From Gordionus sp. m RMFG-2023 (lineage: Eukaryota; Nematomorpha; Gordioida; Chordodea; Parachordodidae), in NCBI RefSeq assembly GCF_954871325.1, contig NC_088778.1, forward strand, positions 15,217,666-15,281,665: DNA of 64,000 nucleotides, in the 5' to 3' direction. The position numbers were made by a program, and so were the translations under genes. Below, piece after piece: positions 19,646-34,600 of this stretch. The notes beneath the pieces are model-generated. The model saw only the letters and a list, made by a program, of their open reading frames with translations, had not been told where the DNA came from and made no database searches. The first letter of the stretch is position 1, and the number at the start of each line of letters is the position of its first letter.

Positions 19646-22600
19646 GTTTATTTAACAAATGCTTATTTTTATTTAAAATTTTTTTTTATTGACTTAATGA
19701 ACTTTAAAAAGTTAAATAATTCTTTACAGTAATGATAGCAAAGGTTGAACATTATTAAAATAGCCATATATTTAATATAAATTACAGTGTCATTTGATCT
19801 TTAAAAGTAATTAAGAGTAAATTAAAATACTTTTTTTTATAAATAGTGAAAGTTATTATTAATATACATTTTAAAATAAATAAAATCATTTTCCCTTTAT
19901 ATAATTAATGTATCTTGTTAGAAATTTAAAGCTGGATTGGATATGATTCATTATATAATATAAATGATATTAATATATTATATAAAAATAATAACACTAT
20001 ATCCAAAAAAAGCTTATAAATAAAATAAATACATTAATGTATAAACCAATGAATGAGAATTAAAATGTTTACACCCATAATTAATTTATCTAATTTATGA
20101 TATTCATTTATATTAAAGTATATGATTCAAGATTTTACATAATTTGCCACTAAAAAGTTGTCTTTTTGGTCTTTACAAACGTGTCTTTTGGGCTCATTAC
20201 AAAGGAATGATCGTTTTTAGGACTAATTTTCAAGAATAACTTAGTAACTTCCTAGGTGGATTTTTTTACTCTCTAATCACCACCTTTCTATGATGCTACA
20301 TAAAAAAATTTAAATAGTTTCAATGCAAATTTAAATTCAATAATATTAATATTTGTGAACTATAAAAATAAGGACAATTATTTTTAAAAGAACAAAGGGA
20401 ATACTTATTTTTTTATACAAACTGGGAAATATCAAAATTATATAGAAAAAAATCGATATTTTATTTAAATATTTTTAAAATGGAAACTATTTTTCTTTGG
20501 GAAGTGGGAATTGATTTATAGTCATTTCATTGGCTACAATCCATTTAATTTTTAACTTTGGCTCATTTTGGGGGAGGTAACAATATTATATTTGGGCATT
20601 CTCATAAAAATTACAATGGTAAATTTAAGCATTTTTCAATTATCCCCCTACCAAAGAATTATTGGCATATTTGGTGAAATATCTATATTATTATTTTTAA
20701 GGATGAATAAATGTTATTTAATACAATAATTATAATTTATTGAAGGTCTAAAGGTTTTTTAGCCTTTGCCATTCTTCTATGTTTCCTTTTTAGGAATATT
20801 GGGATTTCACCTCATTAGGCTATATATAAATATTACACTTGATAGCTGGTGCTGTAAGGTGTTCAAAAATGATTTTTTTAAAAAAATGAAGAAGCAAGAG
20901 CTCCTTACTTAGTCTTTATGATTGAAGAAAATTTTATATACATTACATACATCTTTTTAAAATTGATCAAAATCAATTCATATTTTTGAAGTTCTTCAGT
21001 GTAAATATAATTCCTGATAAAAAAAGAATATGGTCAAAAATATGTAATTGTATTTAATGATAATATAATATCTGGACAGAAAAAATGAAAATTTTATTTC
21101 TAAATTTAAGGTCAAAAACATGTTTGCCTTAAATTTTAACAATAAAATAAATATTTATCAAATTTGATGTATAGATAAAAAAATTGAAATATAATTAATT
21201 TTTAGTATTATTATTAGTAAATTACTTATTTTTGAATTTAAAGTTAAAAACTTAATTTTAATAATAAAATATATTTACCCCCACTTTTTTAAATGATTTA
21301 TTTAGCAAATGAATTTTAACCAACAAAAATGCATATTATAATAAATTTAAAAAATAATGTAATTGTATATTTGATATATAGTGACATAGCCAGGATTTTT
21401 ACAATGGAGAATTTTTTGTGTCCTAGAGCCAGGTTTCTCATATGCTAAATTCTGATTTGAGATTATTTTTTTAAATATTCCTTCTTTTACCTTTTTTTAA
21501 ATTTAATTTTAACATGTATTATCTCGTCGGTCTAGAATTGGAGTGCTCCACTCAACATTTTCAAAATTTTTGAGTTAGAAGTGGATAATAACTTATTTAT
21601 TCCTAATATATATATAAATAAAAACTTTATTAAAAAATTATTAATTTTTGCCAAAGTTATAGCTCTGTCAAAATTGATCAATAAGCTTTTCCTGTATTTG
21701 ATTTTAAACTTAATGTTGATTTTCTCATTTTAAGCCTTTGCGCAAGTGGAGCACTCCAATTCTAAGCCGACGTTTCTATTATATAGATACAGCGAAATTG
21801 CCAAATGTTTGGAAGCATTCATTCTAAGATCTACACTAAGATTTAATGTTTTTATTATGTTTGGCTTAAAAAAATAATTTCCTGAAACATTTAAACAAGC
21901 AAATTTTTTCAACAAACATCTTGAATTTAAAAAAAATTGTTTTAGTTTGTGGTTTATATATTTTTATCTCGTTGATTATTACTTGGTTTTTTTGGTTCAA
22001 TTTCTACCTGCTGGTGCTTTGATCAGTTTAGTTAGTTTAAAAAAAATTGTTAACTGGCCAATTCAGCTATTAAAAATAAACTGAAAGCACAAATTCTGAA
22101 CCATTTTATTAATGTTTAGTGCTTTCGTATATTTCTTTAATTAGTTTAATAGATTATATAAAGATAAAAAAGTTGTAAAATAAGACAAATTTGGCATTTT
22201 CTGAAAAGAAAGGTGGAAGCACGATATATCTGGTTTGAATATTTGATTATGAAAATGGGATTGGCATTATTAAATCATATAGGTTAATTGCGATTATCGA
22301 TGATATTTTTGAATAAAAATTATGATTCAAGTCAATTCTTTTTTTTGTTTATAATTGTAATATTTATTAATGTTTATTTTCATATTATAAATGGTCGATC
22401 TAGAATTTGAGTGCTCCACTTGACATTTTTGAGTTATGAGTAAATTGTTTTGACTAAATATATAAATCAGAGACCTGCAGATGTATCATTTGCACGGCCC
22501 GGCCCGGATATTTTTTTAAAATTTTTTAGGGCCTGGCCCGGATATTTTTTTAAAAAAATTTGGGGCACGACCTGGCCTTGATTTAAAAAAAAAATTTTTA

Positions 22601-25600
22601 GGCCCGGCTCGGAATTTTTTAAAATTATATTCGACCTGGTATATATATAAAAAATTCACCTATTCGGTATTTTATCATACGACGAGTATTATCATTTAAT
22701 AAGCAAGCATATATTTATTACATATTTTATTTATTTTTATTCTAAACAGATATTTAGTATATTACAAATTGATATTATAAAAAATTTGTGTAAATAATAT
22801 TTTGAGAATATCAATGACATATAATAATACCTAGACTGACGATTCATTCATTAAAAGTGTACATCAATACAAATCAGCTAGAGACGCCATCTTGGTTACT
22901 ATAATAAATATTAAAATTTTAAACGAGAGCCTAATTTTATATTATATCTGATGCAAACTTTATTAAAGAATTGCCTGATCATCGAGATAATAAGAAAGTA
23001 AGTTATCAATTTAATATTAGTTTTTAACATGAAAATAATTATTATAAAGGTTACCAAAATGGCGGGTCCAGCTGATTTGCTTTTAACGACGCTTAAAAAT
23101 GCATTTTAATGAATGAATCGTCAGTCTAGGTATTATTATATGTCATTGGAGAATATACTATATCATTTTATTAATAAAAAAAATAAAACTGATATTTTAT
23201 TTATATAACATATATTATATAATAATGTATTTATTACCTATTATCCTTTACGTATTTATTCCATGGCAGGAAAACTATTTATATTATGTAATAGATACTA
23301 TGAGTGTTAGCTAGTGTTAACTTTCACCCAACATTTTATTAATCATAACTATATATAATCATTATAACCATATCTAATTGACGAATATAATAATTCATGT
23401 TGTATAAATTTTTTTTAAAAAATTTACGGCCCGGCCAGGTATTTCTATAAAAAAATTTCAGGCTCGTCCCGGCCCGGGTATATTTTAAAAATTTAAAATC
23501 CGGCCCGGGTACAAGGGCCGGGCCTGCAGGTCTCAGATATAAATAAAAACTAGATTTGAAAATATATATTTTTGGCCACGTTAAAGCACTGTCAATTTTT
23601 GGCTATTTTCCTGATTTTTTATAAAGCTAAATTATTATTTCTATGATTAAATTAGAACTCAATAAAGATTGTGTTTCAATATTATATAACTTGATGATTT
23701 ATAATATTTACCTCTGTTTATTTTATTTTTAATTAATAAATTAAATTAAAATTGGGCATTTTGAACAAAAAAGTAATTCACAAAGTGTTTTTTTTACTTC
23801 ATTTACAATTTGATTTTATCAAATAAAATTTTTTGTAAAATTTTTTTGGTTATCACTTGGAAATGGTATTATAAATTACCTCTCAATTTTTTGCTTATAT
23901 TAATCTATAAGTTATTCTTATGTTTGAATCTAAACTTTAAAATCATTTTTCCTAGTGATTAACAATTTTGCATGTGGTGCATTCCAATATTTGCAATAAT
24001 TAAGCAAATTAAATTATTTAAACACTTTTTTTGTGATAGTCATATTATTTAGTAAAATTTTGTATAATTCAAACAACTTTTCTTAAAAACTCCGAAAACC
24101 TCATATTCTTTAAGTAGAAAACAACAGACTAAATAGATAATACCAACCAACAAAACCTATTTAACTATTCATTTACTTTATCAATGACCAATTGAAATAA
24201 CCTTAATCAAGCAACGCCATCTTTTTTATATTCATCAGAAGTAACATCTCCGCATTTACAAATCCACCTTAACATCATCATTATGTCACCCAACCTTAAA
24301 ATTGAATTTAGCTGGCATTACAACTATTGAAGCAATTATAAATTCACCTTAGCATCATCCATCAAGATGGTTACAGCACATTATTATATCTTCAAGCATT
24401 TATGACATTTGACACTCTTTTCAAAGAGAAACAATAGAGAATATATAAAGTAACATCTTCTACAGCAACCACAAATTTACCTTAACATCATCATTATGTC
24501 ACCCAACCTCATAAAATTGAATCTAGCAATATAACACAGAATGTTATAAAGGAAAACTCATTTGAATCTTAACAACAATTATGTACCAACAATAAATCCT
24601 GTCTATTTTCTCTATTAAATCAAACATGTCTATTCTTCAAGAGGCTTCAATTTCAAAGAAAAGGATAATCTAACTTCAAACATTAATATTCAAAAGTCTT
24701 CTCAATCCACCCAATTTAGATTCAAGGATTGGATTGCCTCCCTTTTTTTTCACCAGAAGTTACCTTACATATCTTACTTTCTTTCTTTTTTTTTCAATAC
24801 TTATTTTTAAAACTTATTAAACAACTTGTTTTTAAAAATAACTTTTAACCTTCAATTAGTTCAACACATATAATATATCAATAAATTTACATATAGACTT
24901 TTTAATATTTAACATTATAACCAGTTTAACACTTATATTATACATTCAATTTATCTTATAACATTTAAATATTCAATAAATTCACATATATTTTTTTTAA
25001 ACAACATTTAACCTTTCAATTAATTTAACACTTATGTATATATTTATTTTTTCTTTCATTCACAACTATAATCACATATTCTCTTTTTACATGCACATTT
25101 TTTCTTTGTACACATTTATTCCTCACAATTGAACCAAAATTAATTTTTTTTACTTTTTCATTTATATACTCTTCAAGACTCAAATTCTCTTACATTCCTT
25201 TTTATATCCCCATTAATACAAAATAATATTTCTTCTCCCTTTCATAAACATACCCAAAAATAATATTTTTTTCCCCCTTTTATATATTTTTTCTTTTTAA
25301 CAACATTCAACCTTTCAACTAGTTTAACATTTACATATATATTTATCTTTTTATTCTTTCATAATCACAACCATCTTTTTACATGCATATTTTTTTCTTT
25401 GTACACATTTATTCCTCACAATTGAACCCAAATTTTTTTTTTTTTACTTTCTTATATATATATTCTTCAAGACTCAAATTCTCTTACATTCCTTGTAATA
25501 TCCCCATTAATACAATATAATTTTTCTTTTTCATTTCATAAACATACCCAAAATAATTTTCTTTTTTTCCCCCTTTTATATATGTTCCTCAGTCTTTCAA

Positions 25601-28600
25601 TCTTTTATTTACTTTAACCATTACATTTATTAAAACAAATAACCAACCTCTATCAAACATCAACCAACCCCAACAACCTTTGTGCCCATTCTTTCCTCTC
25701 ATATTTAATAACCTTATCTTTACAACATCATTATTCTCTGCAGATTATTTCTTCTTAGTCTCTGTCACATCCCCATTCTCAACACTATTATTCACAACCT
25801 TTCTTTATCCACATAATGGTACATGTCCCGCATGCTCTAAAAACATAAAAATCACCAAACCTGGCCTCTTCACCAAACACAAAACCAATGGCATCGTTTG
25901 TCCTGAGTCCGGGAAGCGTCCTTCTCCTCCCTTCCTAAATCCCCTTTCCATTTTTTCTACTCACAGCCACTCTTCCACCTCATCCAACAACATACCAACC
26001 ACATCAAACACATTTATTCCCCTCCAACCAACCACCCATGGCGACATCATCAACTTCCTAAAATCCGACAAACCTCCCATTATCTCTAGAATTCCTAAAG
26101 GCTCTAGAGTACAAGTAGCCAAAGCCCTCTCCACATGCCTTCAATCATTATTAAATAACTTCTCCTCCCTCGATCATTGGCTCAAACTCTTCACATTTTC
26201 CTTCACGACTCTCCAACCTCCCAATCCAGAGATTCAGAAATCTCTAACCCAACAAATTAAAGACGCAACCTTACATCCCCTCACCCTCACAACCACAACA
26301 TCTTCTCATGTACCCAAAAAACTTTCCAGCCTACAATTAAAGGCAAAGTTAATTTCCAACAAAATTAACAACCTAAACATCAAATCCGCTCTTCGCTTAG
26401 TAGCTTCTAATGATTCATTTGCCACTAGTAACGAAGAAAGTTTCAACAAACTCAAACTAAAGCACCCCTCCGGAGTTGATTTCATACCTCCACCTCCTCC
26501 CAATATTTTCCCTTCTGATTTCACCCCCGCCGAGGTGCGTAAATCTATTCTATCCTTCCATCACGACTCTTCTCCCGGTTACGATGGGCTTCGTCCCATC
26601 TTCCTCCAGGATCTCACATCCCCCCTCATAGTCAGTCAGGTCCCAATTTTACAAAATTTAACAACATTTTGTAACAAAATAGCACACGGCCTCGTTCCCG
26701 AATCCATCAGACTACTCTTTTTCGGTGCTAAACTAATCGTACTCGAAAAAGCTAATAAGGATATCCGCCCAATTGCAATCGGAACCGTATTTCGCCGCCT
26801 TGTCGCTAAGCTAATATCTTCCAAAATTAAGGACAACGCCGCCTTAATTCTAGTACCTCATCAACTTGGAATCGGCATCCAAGGAGGCTGCGAAATAGCC
26901 ATACACGCTACTCGTATCCATCTCCAAACCAACTTAAGTAACGAAATCCTCGTTAAAATTGATTTCTTCAACAACTATTTACTTTCATCATCTCAAGGGA
27001 TCCAACAAGGCGATCCTTTGGGCTCGATACTTTTCTGCATTGGAATCAACGAAATGGTCAAAAACATTTCTTCCAACTGCAATCTCCCACTGCATACTTG
27101 GTACATTGATGACGGAATACTCTGCGGTCCCCCTAACGAGGTTGCTAAGGCACTCACCATCATCAAAACACATTCCCACGCTATCGGTCTCTCACTCAAT
27201 GAACAAAAAACTGAGATCTGCCCATTTCATTGCTCCATCCCATTCAACCACAACTTCCACACAACCGAACTCTCATCCCTCAGTCATCTTGGCTCTCCAG
27301 TCGGTGGACTGGAATCCATCAATCACTTCTTCACTAACGCATCATCCAGCCTTCATTTCAAAAACATCTCTAAGTTTCTCCCTCCACATCAAGCTTTTTT
27401 TCTCCTCAAAAACTTTTATTACATTCCTAAAATTCTCTACGCCCTTCGATCCACCTCAATTTTCAAATTCCCCGACTCATTAAAATCTTTTGAAATCTCC
27501 ATCAAATCTCTCGCCGAAGAGATCCTTAATCTCCGCTTTAACCATAATTCATGGTTACAAGCATCACTTCCATGCAAGCTCGGGGGTATCGGCTTACGTT
27601 CACCTCTAACTCTTTCCATCAGTGGTTTCATCGCCTCTCGTCTTTCATCCGATTCACACATTAGCCAGCTTTCCAACTACCCTGACCCCCTATTAGCTGA
27701 TACCCAGACCATTTGGGACAACTCCGTTGTCCCAAACACTCCACGACCCTCCTTATGTTCAAAGAGAGACTGGGATATTCCACTCAACGAAGGTTCCGTC
27801 GCTTACCTAAAATCGAGCCTTCATGACGACGATCTCACAGTTTTTCACCAATTGAAATAAGGATCTGGTTACGAGTTTCTGGAAACCATACCCTCCAACA
27901 ACCTCGATTTGTTGCTCACTGCTGACGAGCTAAGATTTGCTATTGGACTACGGCTCAATTGCGAAATTGTTCTTCCGTACCAATGCAAACATTGCGAAAC
28001 CAGCGTCGACAGCAAGGGTAGGCACTGCCTCCATTGTCGCTTTTGTCGTGGCCGCTTTTCACGGCACACCAAATGCAATGATATCATTTTACGCGCCCTT
28101 AAATCAGGAGGCATTCCATCTAGACTTGAACCAACCGGAATTTTCAGAACCGACGGAAAACGTCCTGATGGAATGTCCTTGATCTCCTGGTCAAGGGGTC
28201 AGCTCCTGGTTTGGGACTTCACCTGCATTGACCCAAACGCACCTTCTAACCATAACGTCGATGCCCTCGCCCTCGCTGAATCCCGCAAAACCATAAAGTA
28301 CAGTTCCTTAGACCCTTCTTTCTTATTCATACCCATCGCCTGCACCATTCTCACCACCTTCGGTAGCAAAGCTCAACGTTTTTTCAAAGATTTAGGCAAA
28401 CGGATCCGCGAAAAAACCGACCAACCTAAGGAATCCCTCTTTTTACGCCAAAGACTTGCTACCGCCATCATTCGTTCTAACTATCTCTTCATCTCTTCCA
28501 TTGAATAACCTTCCATTTTCCAAGCCTCCTTTTTTTTATCCCCTATCCTTTCCCGTAAATTATATTTCTAGTATTTTTCCCCTTTATTTATTTTACCTTT

Positions 28601-31600
28601 TTAAAAAATTAATTATTTGCTAATATTTTTTGACATCATATCATATCAGTAAATATTCAAATATAGTAACCCATGACCGGAAAAAAAAAGTTTATAAATA
28701 TCAATTTGATATAAAAATATTGATTTAATTAAAATAGTTTAACATTGTTCGCATTAAAATTTAATTAAACTCAGAATGTATTGAATTATTATAAATGGGC
28801 TATGAAATATTGATAAGATATGATAAAATTAAAATGTTTTTTATTCAATTTAATATTCGTATTTAATAACAATTGTTTATTTATAAATTTCATAGGAAAA
28901 TAGATGTTATGTGATAAATTTCTAAGATCTCAACCTTACTCTTTAATGGAATTAACGTAATCTCTTACAACTTACTTACTTTTATAGGCTTGACAATTTT
29001 GGATTATATTATATTTTATTTAAAAGAAAGGTATCAACATTTATAATTCAAATTCAACCATATGAATAAAACAATAATCATTAAAAAAAATTTATCATCC
29101 AGAAAAAAATTACGTTAGTTAATATTATTTTTTTTCTTCAATACATATATATATACAGTTTTGTAACAATAATCATTAAAAAAAATTTATCATCCAGAAA
29201 AAAATATTATTTTTAAAAAAATTACGTTAGTTAATATTATTTTTTTTCTTCAATACATATATATATACAGTTTTGTGCAGATTTAATTCAAAACATTTCC
29301 ATATTTATTAATTTATTTGAAAATAAAATTATATGACTGAACTGAGTTATAAGCAAAATAATGTTGATGAAATCACACATTAAGCATGAAGTTGTTAAAA
29401 CTTTTCGAAGAAATAATTCTGAAGTATAAGTCAACATTATGCTAATATGCATTTTAGTTTAGTACTTCAAATCCTTTTGATTGTGCCAGAATGAAAATAC
29501 ATTACCACAGTAAAGCAATCGTTATTAAAATTTATTTTTGATATGAAATAATTAAAGTTAAAATGGATATAATTAACTATGCTTTATAAAATTATACAAA
29601 AACCGGTCGGCTACATTTATCAAAAACATTGATAAGTTATTTTCTTGCTTGTAATTCTTTTTCCCGCAAAATAATCGAATATTAAAATAAAAGGTTATTG
29701 ACGTATTTTTATGGTTAAAATTGGACGATGTTAACACCCACTCTCGCGCTGACTCCAACGAGGATGGCTTATCCCAAACGATTGACAAATCGGATAAATC
29801 TCAAAATTCTAAAAAACACAAAAAGACATTCGTTTCTAGAAAACAATTCAAAGTAAATATAATGGTTAATATTGATTTCGAATATAAATTTACCTATTTA
29901 GGTAAATTTATAGACAGTGGCATCGATAGATTTTATTATTAAGACAAGGCATAAAAAAGTTTAAAAAAAATAAGTAATGTATAAGGAAATAGTTATTACT
30001 CAACTACAACCTTAAACGATACTTGAAATATGTTCTTAACGCTACTTTGAAAATTAGTATGCTATCACTAGAGCTACCTTCTTAAAAAAATAACGCAATA
30101 CAACTAGGGGTCTAACGCAATTAAAATTTTCCGGCCAGGAAATTTCCCCCATTCCCAATTTTTATCAGGGATGTGAACCCTCCTAAAAAATGGGTTCGGG
30201 TTTGGATTGGTTCGGAGACCAGAAAAATAATGACTTATTAAAATTAGTTTAAAATAATAGGAACATCATTTTTTAAAAAAAAATTATTTTAATTAGTATT
30301 GCCATAAAAATAATTTATCATCATAATTAAAATATATTCGTGATTTTGTACTTCTCTTTGTCTTACTATCAATTTAATAATCCACAAGCAACAATATCCT
30401 AAAATAGATATTATTATATATCATCATCATTTATAAAAAACTTTTAAAATCTGCTTTGCTGGGTATAATATAAAAATTTTACGAAAAATGGCCATCTCTT
30501 AAATATGATTCCACGAAAAAATGATCAAAAAATGTTTTTTTTATATTAATATTTTTTTTTGAATAAAAAACAATTGTTTTAAATAAGGAAATCTTTTATA
30601 AATGAAGATTGTAAATTACATAAATAAAATGAAAAAATTTTTTTTAAAAAAAGCTTGGACCCTGAACCCTAAATTTTAAAAAAGTGTTCGGGTTTGGGTT
30701 CAGCGGAATATCGAGGGTTTGGGTTCGGGTTTTCATCCCTGATTTTTATACTGTTCATTGATTAAATGATCACGATTTTTTTTCATATTATTTTACTAAA
30801 ATATTTTTTCCTCATAGTTGACAAAATAATTGTAACTTGTATTTGTTTATACGTTCCTTCTCAAAATAATAATAGCTCAACTCAAGTAATATTCACCTGA
30901 AGGAAACTTTTTAATTAGCAGAAATAAGTTAAAATATGTAGGGTTATATGTTAGAGAGATATGGTATAGAATTGTTAATTAAAGGTCTAAGAGATGTGGA
31001 TTAGGTAGGGTTAATTCATTTTTTTGATGACAAATCTGACGGGTCATGTGATTATGGAATTTAAATTATAATGACGACAATTTCCTTGAGTTGAACCTAA
31101 GTTTCTTAATTTTTGTTATAAAATTTTAAAACATAATACTCATCTAAATTAATTATTATTAATTTCATTTGCAATTTTGGATATTAAAATTAATTTATAC
31201 AGATACATTTTATATATAATATAAGTAATTTTAAAGATATTTAAGCTGAATCAATTAATTATTTCCAAGAAAACAATGCAATGCAAATAAAACATTTTAT
31301 TGATAGTTTATCATTTGAAAAGCAAAGTAAACTAGATAACCGTCTTTATGTCTTGCCCATTTTCCATAAATCAATGTATTGGAAGAAATTATTTCAATCT
31401 ATAAAACCTGCATTTATATTGCCCAAGATATTTACTCAGTAAAAATTTGTTAAACAATGAATATGAAGGGATTAAAAATATAGAGATTGAAAGATTCTAT
31501 AAAAATAAAAATGTGATCCTCATTAGTGATGGGTAGACAAAAATGTATTGAAAATTTTATTAAACAACCCTAAGATCCATATTCTATAAATCAATTGAAA

Positions 31601-34600
31601 CAGAGACCAATATGCATATGGAGGAATATTTATCTAATGAATTTATTAAAGTAATTGTGGAAATATGAAACACAAAGCATAATAAGAAGAAAGCACAGAC
31701 ACTTTTAAGAAATAAACATCGAATGCATCGGATGTGCAGCTCATGGACTTAATTTGCTAAGTGTATAGCGAATAATAAAATTTTAGTAGCACAATATATA
31801 AAATTCAACAATATTGTTATCAATATTGTAGGAAAAACAACTATTTAGAGATAAAAATAGGATTAATTCCTTAAAATAACCTATCCCAACTCGATGGGCA
31901 TTTAGAGTGGATGATTAATAGCCTGTTAAAAATAAAAATATTTTGCAAAAAATAATCAGGGATGCGCCGTCAAAATTGCCTAGGTTCGGTTCGAGCTCGG
32001 TTTAAGGTAAAAAAAAGAAAGGGGTTTGGGTTCGGTTCAGGGAAATATATTTGAACCCGGGTTTGGTTCCGGGTCCAGCTCGGGCTTAAAAATTTTTGAA
32101 TTGGTAAAAAAAATCTATATTTAAATTATAATTAAAAAACTAGACATAAATTTGGTATAAAAAAATAAATTTTTTATTTTATTTATAGGCAAAATATAGT
32201 TAAATATACAAAGCATAGTCATGTATCAATTTTAAAGATTTTATTTAGACATATTTCTTTAAATTAACAATATCCAAATGACATATAATAAACCTAGACT
32301 GACGATTCATTTATTAAAAGCGTACATCAATGCAAATCAGCTAAGGACGCCATCTTGGTTACAGTAATCATTATTAAAATTTTTAACGAGAGCCTAATTT
32401 ATTCCTATATCTGATGCAATTTATTAAAGAATTGCCTGATCATCGAGATAAATAAAGAAGCAAGTTACCAATTTAATAGTAGTTTTTAAAATGAGAATAA
32501 TTATCAAAAGGTTTACCAAAATGGCAGGTCCAGCTGATTTGCTTTTAACGCTTAAAAATGCATTTTAATGAATGAATCGTCAGTCTAGGTATTATATATT
32601 AGTGATCTGCATTGGGCCTAATATTTCAAGCCCGGCCCGGCCCGAAAGTTTTTTTAAAAAAGTTTTGCCGGCCCGGCCCGAACCCGAAATTTATTTTAAA
32701 AAAATTTACCGGCCAAGCCAGGCCCGAATTTATTTAAATATAGAAATTAATTTTTATAATTACTTAAAATAAAAGACATATGTTATATAGCGTTTAGTTT
32801 CAAATTAAATTAAAAATTTTTATTTTACATAAAAAATTGATAAATTTAAATATATTTAATAAAATTTCCAAGGTCTGACCCGACCCGGCCCGAAATTTTT
32901 TTAAAATATTAGGCACGGCCCGAACCCGATTATTTTAGATAAAATTAAGCCCCGGGCCTAACTTTGCAAATCTCTATTATATATGTCATTGCAATATCCA
33001 ATATAATAATTTTTACTTTGACTTGTTCACTTTCATTTTCCTCTAACTAATAATCTTTCATAATGATTTAAAAATTAAAAATAAATAGCGTAAATGATTT
33101 AATTGTTTAAAATTTATTAACAATCCAATAGGAATCTTTGAGAATAAATTTTAAAAAAAATTTAAAAATGGAGTAAATGAATTAAGTTGTTTATAATTAT
33201 TAACACATCACTTAATTGGAAATTTGAAAATTTTATAAAATGTCAAGTAAATTATTTATTTGTATTTACAATAATACAAATATATTAATATATGATTTTA
33301 AACAATACATTGAACCCGGGTTTAAATAAAATTCACGGGTACGGTTCGGGGTTTTGTAAATTTTATAAACGGGGTTCAGGTTCGGTTCGGGTTCATATTA
33401 TTTTCCCCAAAACCCGGGTTTTTCTCCGGGTTCGGGTTCAGTTCGAATCCCTGGAATAAATAATACTACTGATAATTCGGAATCTCGAAATAGAGTAGTT
33501 GAGGCATCTGACATATTGAAATATTATATAAATTAGATATTATTGATCTATTAATATTTTAATCGAATTTTCTTTAAAAAGATTTACAATCCCCATGGAA
33601 AATTTTAGCCTCATCTTTATTTAGATATAAAGTGAAGGTGACCACCAGCATATACAGGTGATAAATGGCTCATTTCAGCAAGTTTGAACCTCTATAAACA
33701 AGATTTTTAAGCGAAAACCATCATCTTAACCTCTTTCGAGACTTAAACTTAAAGGATAGCTAAATCTTTAAAAAAAATTCAATGCCTTAAGGCTTTTCTA
33801 ATTTTTAGCAGAAATAGTCAAATGTTTAAATAGGAAGTTGATATTTTCAAATAGGTAGGTTGTTGGTTGTTATGATTAATCAATTTACTTTGAAAGAAAT
33901 AATAAATTGGGATATTTTTTTATCAGATTCTATGGTGTCCTTTTGTCAATGAGCATTTTTTTTTATTGATTAACCGTATTTTAAAAAAATAAATCATTAA
34001 GATATTCCGAAGGAAATTTTAAAAAATTCCACTCTCTGGATACTTTATTTCTCAGTATGGACGATTGTGAAAAGGGCTTTTATCTTATGAATTTGATCAT
34101 GGTAGAAAATAGAGCGAATTTAAGAGTAAATAATTTGTAAAATTTAATGTTCGTAAATAGTAGACCTTCGACGATGTCGGAATGGATTCTCCATATATTA
34201 AAATATGGAAAAGGAATTATTGCGGGGCAAATGAAATCTTTTCAAAAGAATTATAGGCTAAATGAAACTAAGAAATGAAATTATTTAAATTAAAACTGTT
34301 TTAAATATATATTCTTTTAAATTAGGTAAATAAGTAGTGCATTTTAGCTACAAATACTCGCAAAAATAGCGGAATATAGTACACCACTTTTTATCACTAC
34401 TATAACAGCATTGTCAAAATACAGACTTTATTTTATCGTGTCTATTAGAGGTTAATACACCTTGAAAGCCTGCGGGCATAAAGATTTTTGGGTCAGATGG
34501 ACAACTTGAACAAAATTATTACGGGCTTAACCAAAAAACCCAATTAAAAATTTCTATGGGCTAGATTGGCCCGCGCCGACCCTTAATGTATCTGCATGTG

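Larger units (their letters stand above)
22393..23995. mobile_element. Second GTCGGTC-type MITE, split by nested insertions
   Basis: The left end GGTCGATCTAGAATTTGAGT and a decayed right end near 23970 (CATGTGGTGCATTCCAAT) match the 21526 copy. The body is interrupted by 22468-23536, so this is the oldest of three layers here. The right boundary is approximate. Confidence 0.5.
24100..28560 (+). mobile_element. RLE-type LINE (R2/NeSL-like), nearly full length
   Basis: Inside NOC3 intron 6, in the same orientation as the gene. The sense strand is strikingly C/T-rich with few G from about 24150 to 28560, unlike its surroundings, which helps mark the ends. The 5' region has tandem segments, then one long coding frame with a CCHC finger, reverse transcriptase and a C-terminal restriction-like endonuclease. 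I could not find a target-site duplication or an exact 5' end. Confidence 0.8.
31957..33456. mobile_element. CAGGGATG-type hAT MITE carrying nested insertions
   Basis: Ends CAGGGATGCGCCG and TTCGAATCCCTGGAA with GGTTCGGTTCG/TTCGGGTTCAG blocks just inside, like the 30166 copy. Flanks AAAATAAT and TAAATAAT match at 7 of 8. The element is interrupted by 32276-32991; without it about 780 bp remain. Confidence 0.75.
31262..34290 (+). pseudogene. Decayed hAT transposase gene split by a nested MITE
   Basis: Broken frames on the plus strand resemble the hAT subgroup with KIAA1586/ZNF862-like transposases: VLPIFHKSMYWKKLFQSIKP (from about 31340), ISDG, NCIGCAAHGLNLL (near 31730), YPNSMGI (near 31890), then after the insertion EASDI and finally KGFYLMNLIMVENRANLRVN and STMSEWI (34080-34190). 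At least eight frame or stop interruptions are visible, so it is long dead. The MITE at 31957-33456 lies within it. It occupies NOC3 intron 7 in sense orientation. Confidence 0.6.

Noticed and set aside
26959-27483. 174-codon plus-strand frame inside the LINE, and several minus-strand frames at 26306-28114
   Set aside because: All overlap the recognised RT/endonuclease frame in other frames, and the C/T-rich composition keeps alternative frames open by chance.
29071-29280. Tandem duplication considered as a target-site or element boundary
   Set aside because: Simple local duplication of AT-rich intron DNA without terminal motifs.
32572-32772. Open frame with repeated PARPEP-like residues
   Set aside because: Produced by the GGCCCG blocks of the MITE at 32600; similar frames arise in other copies such as 58631-58852.
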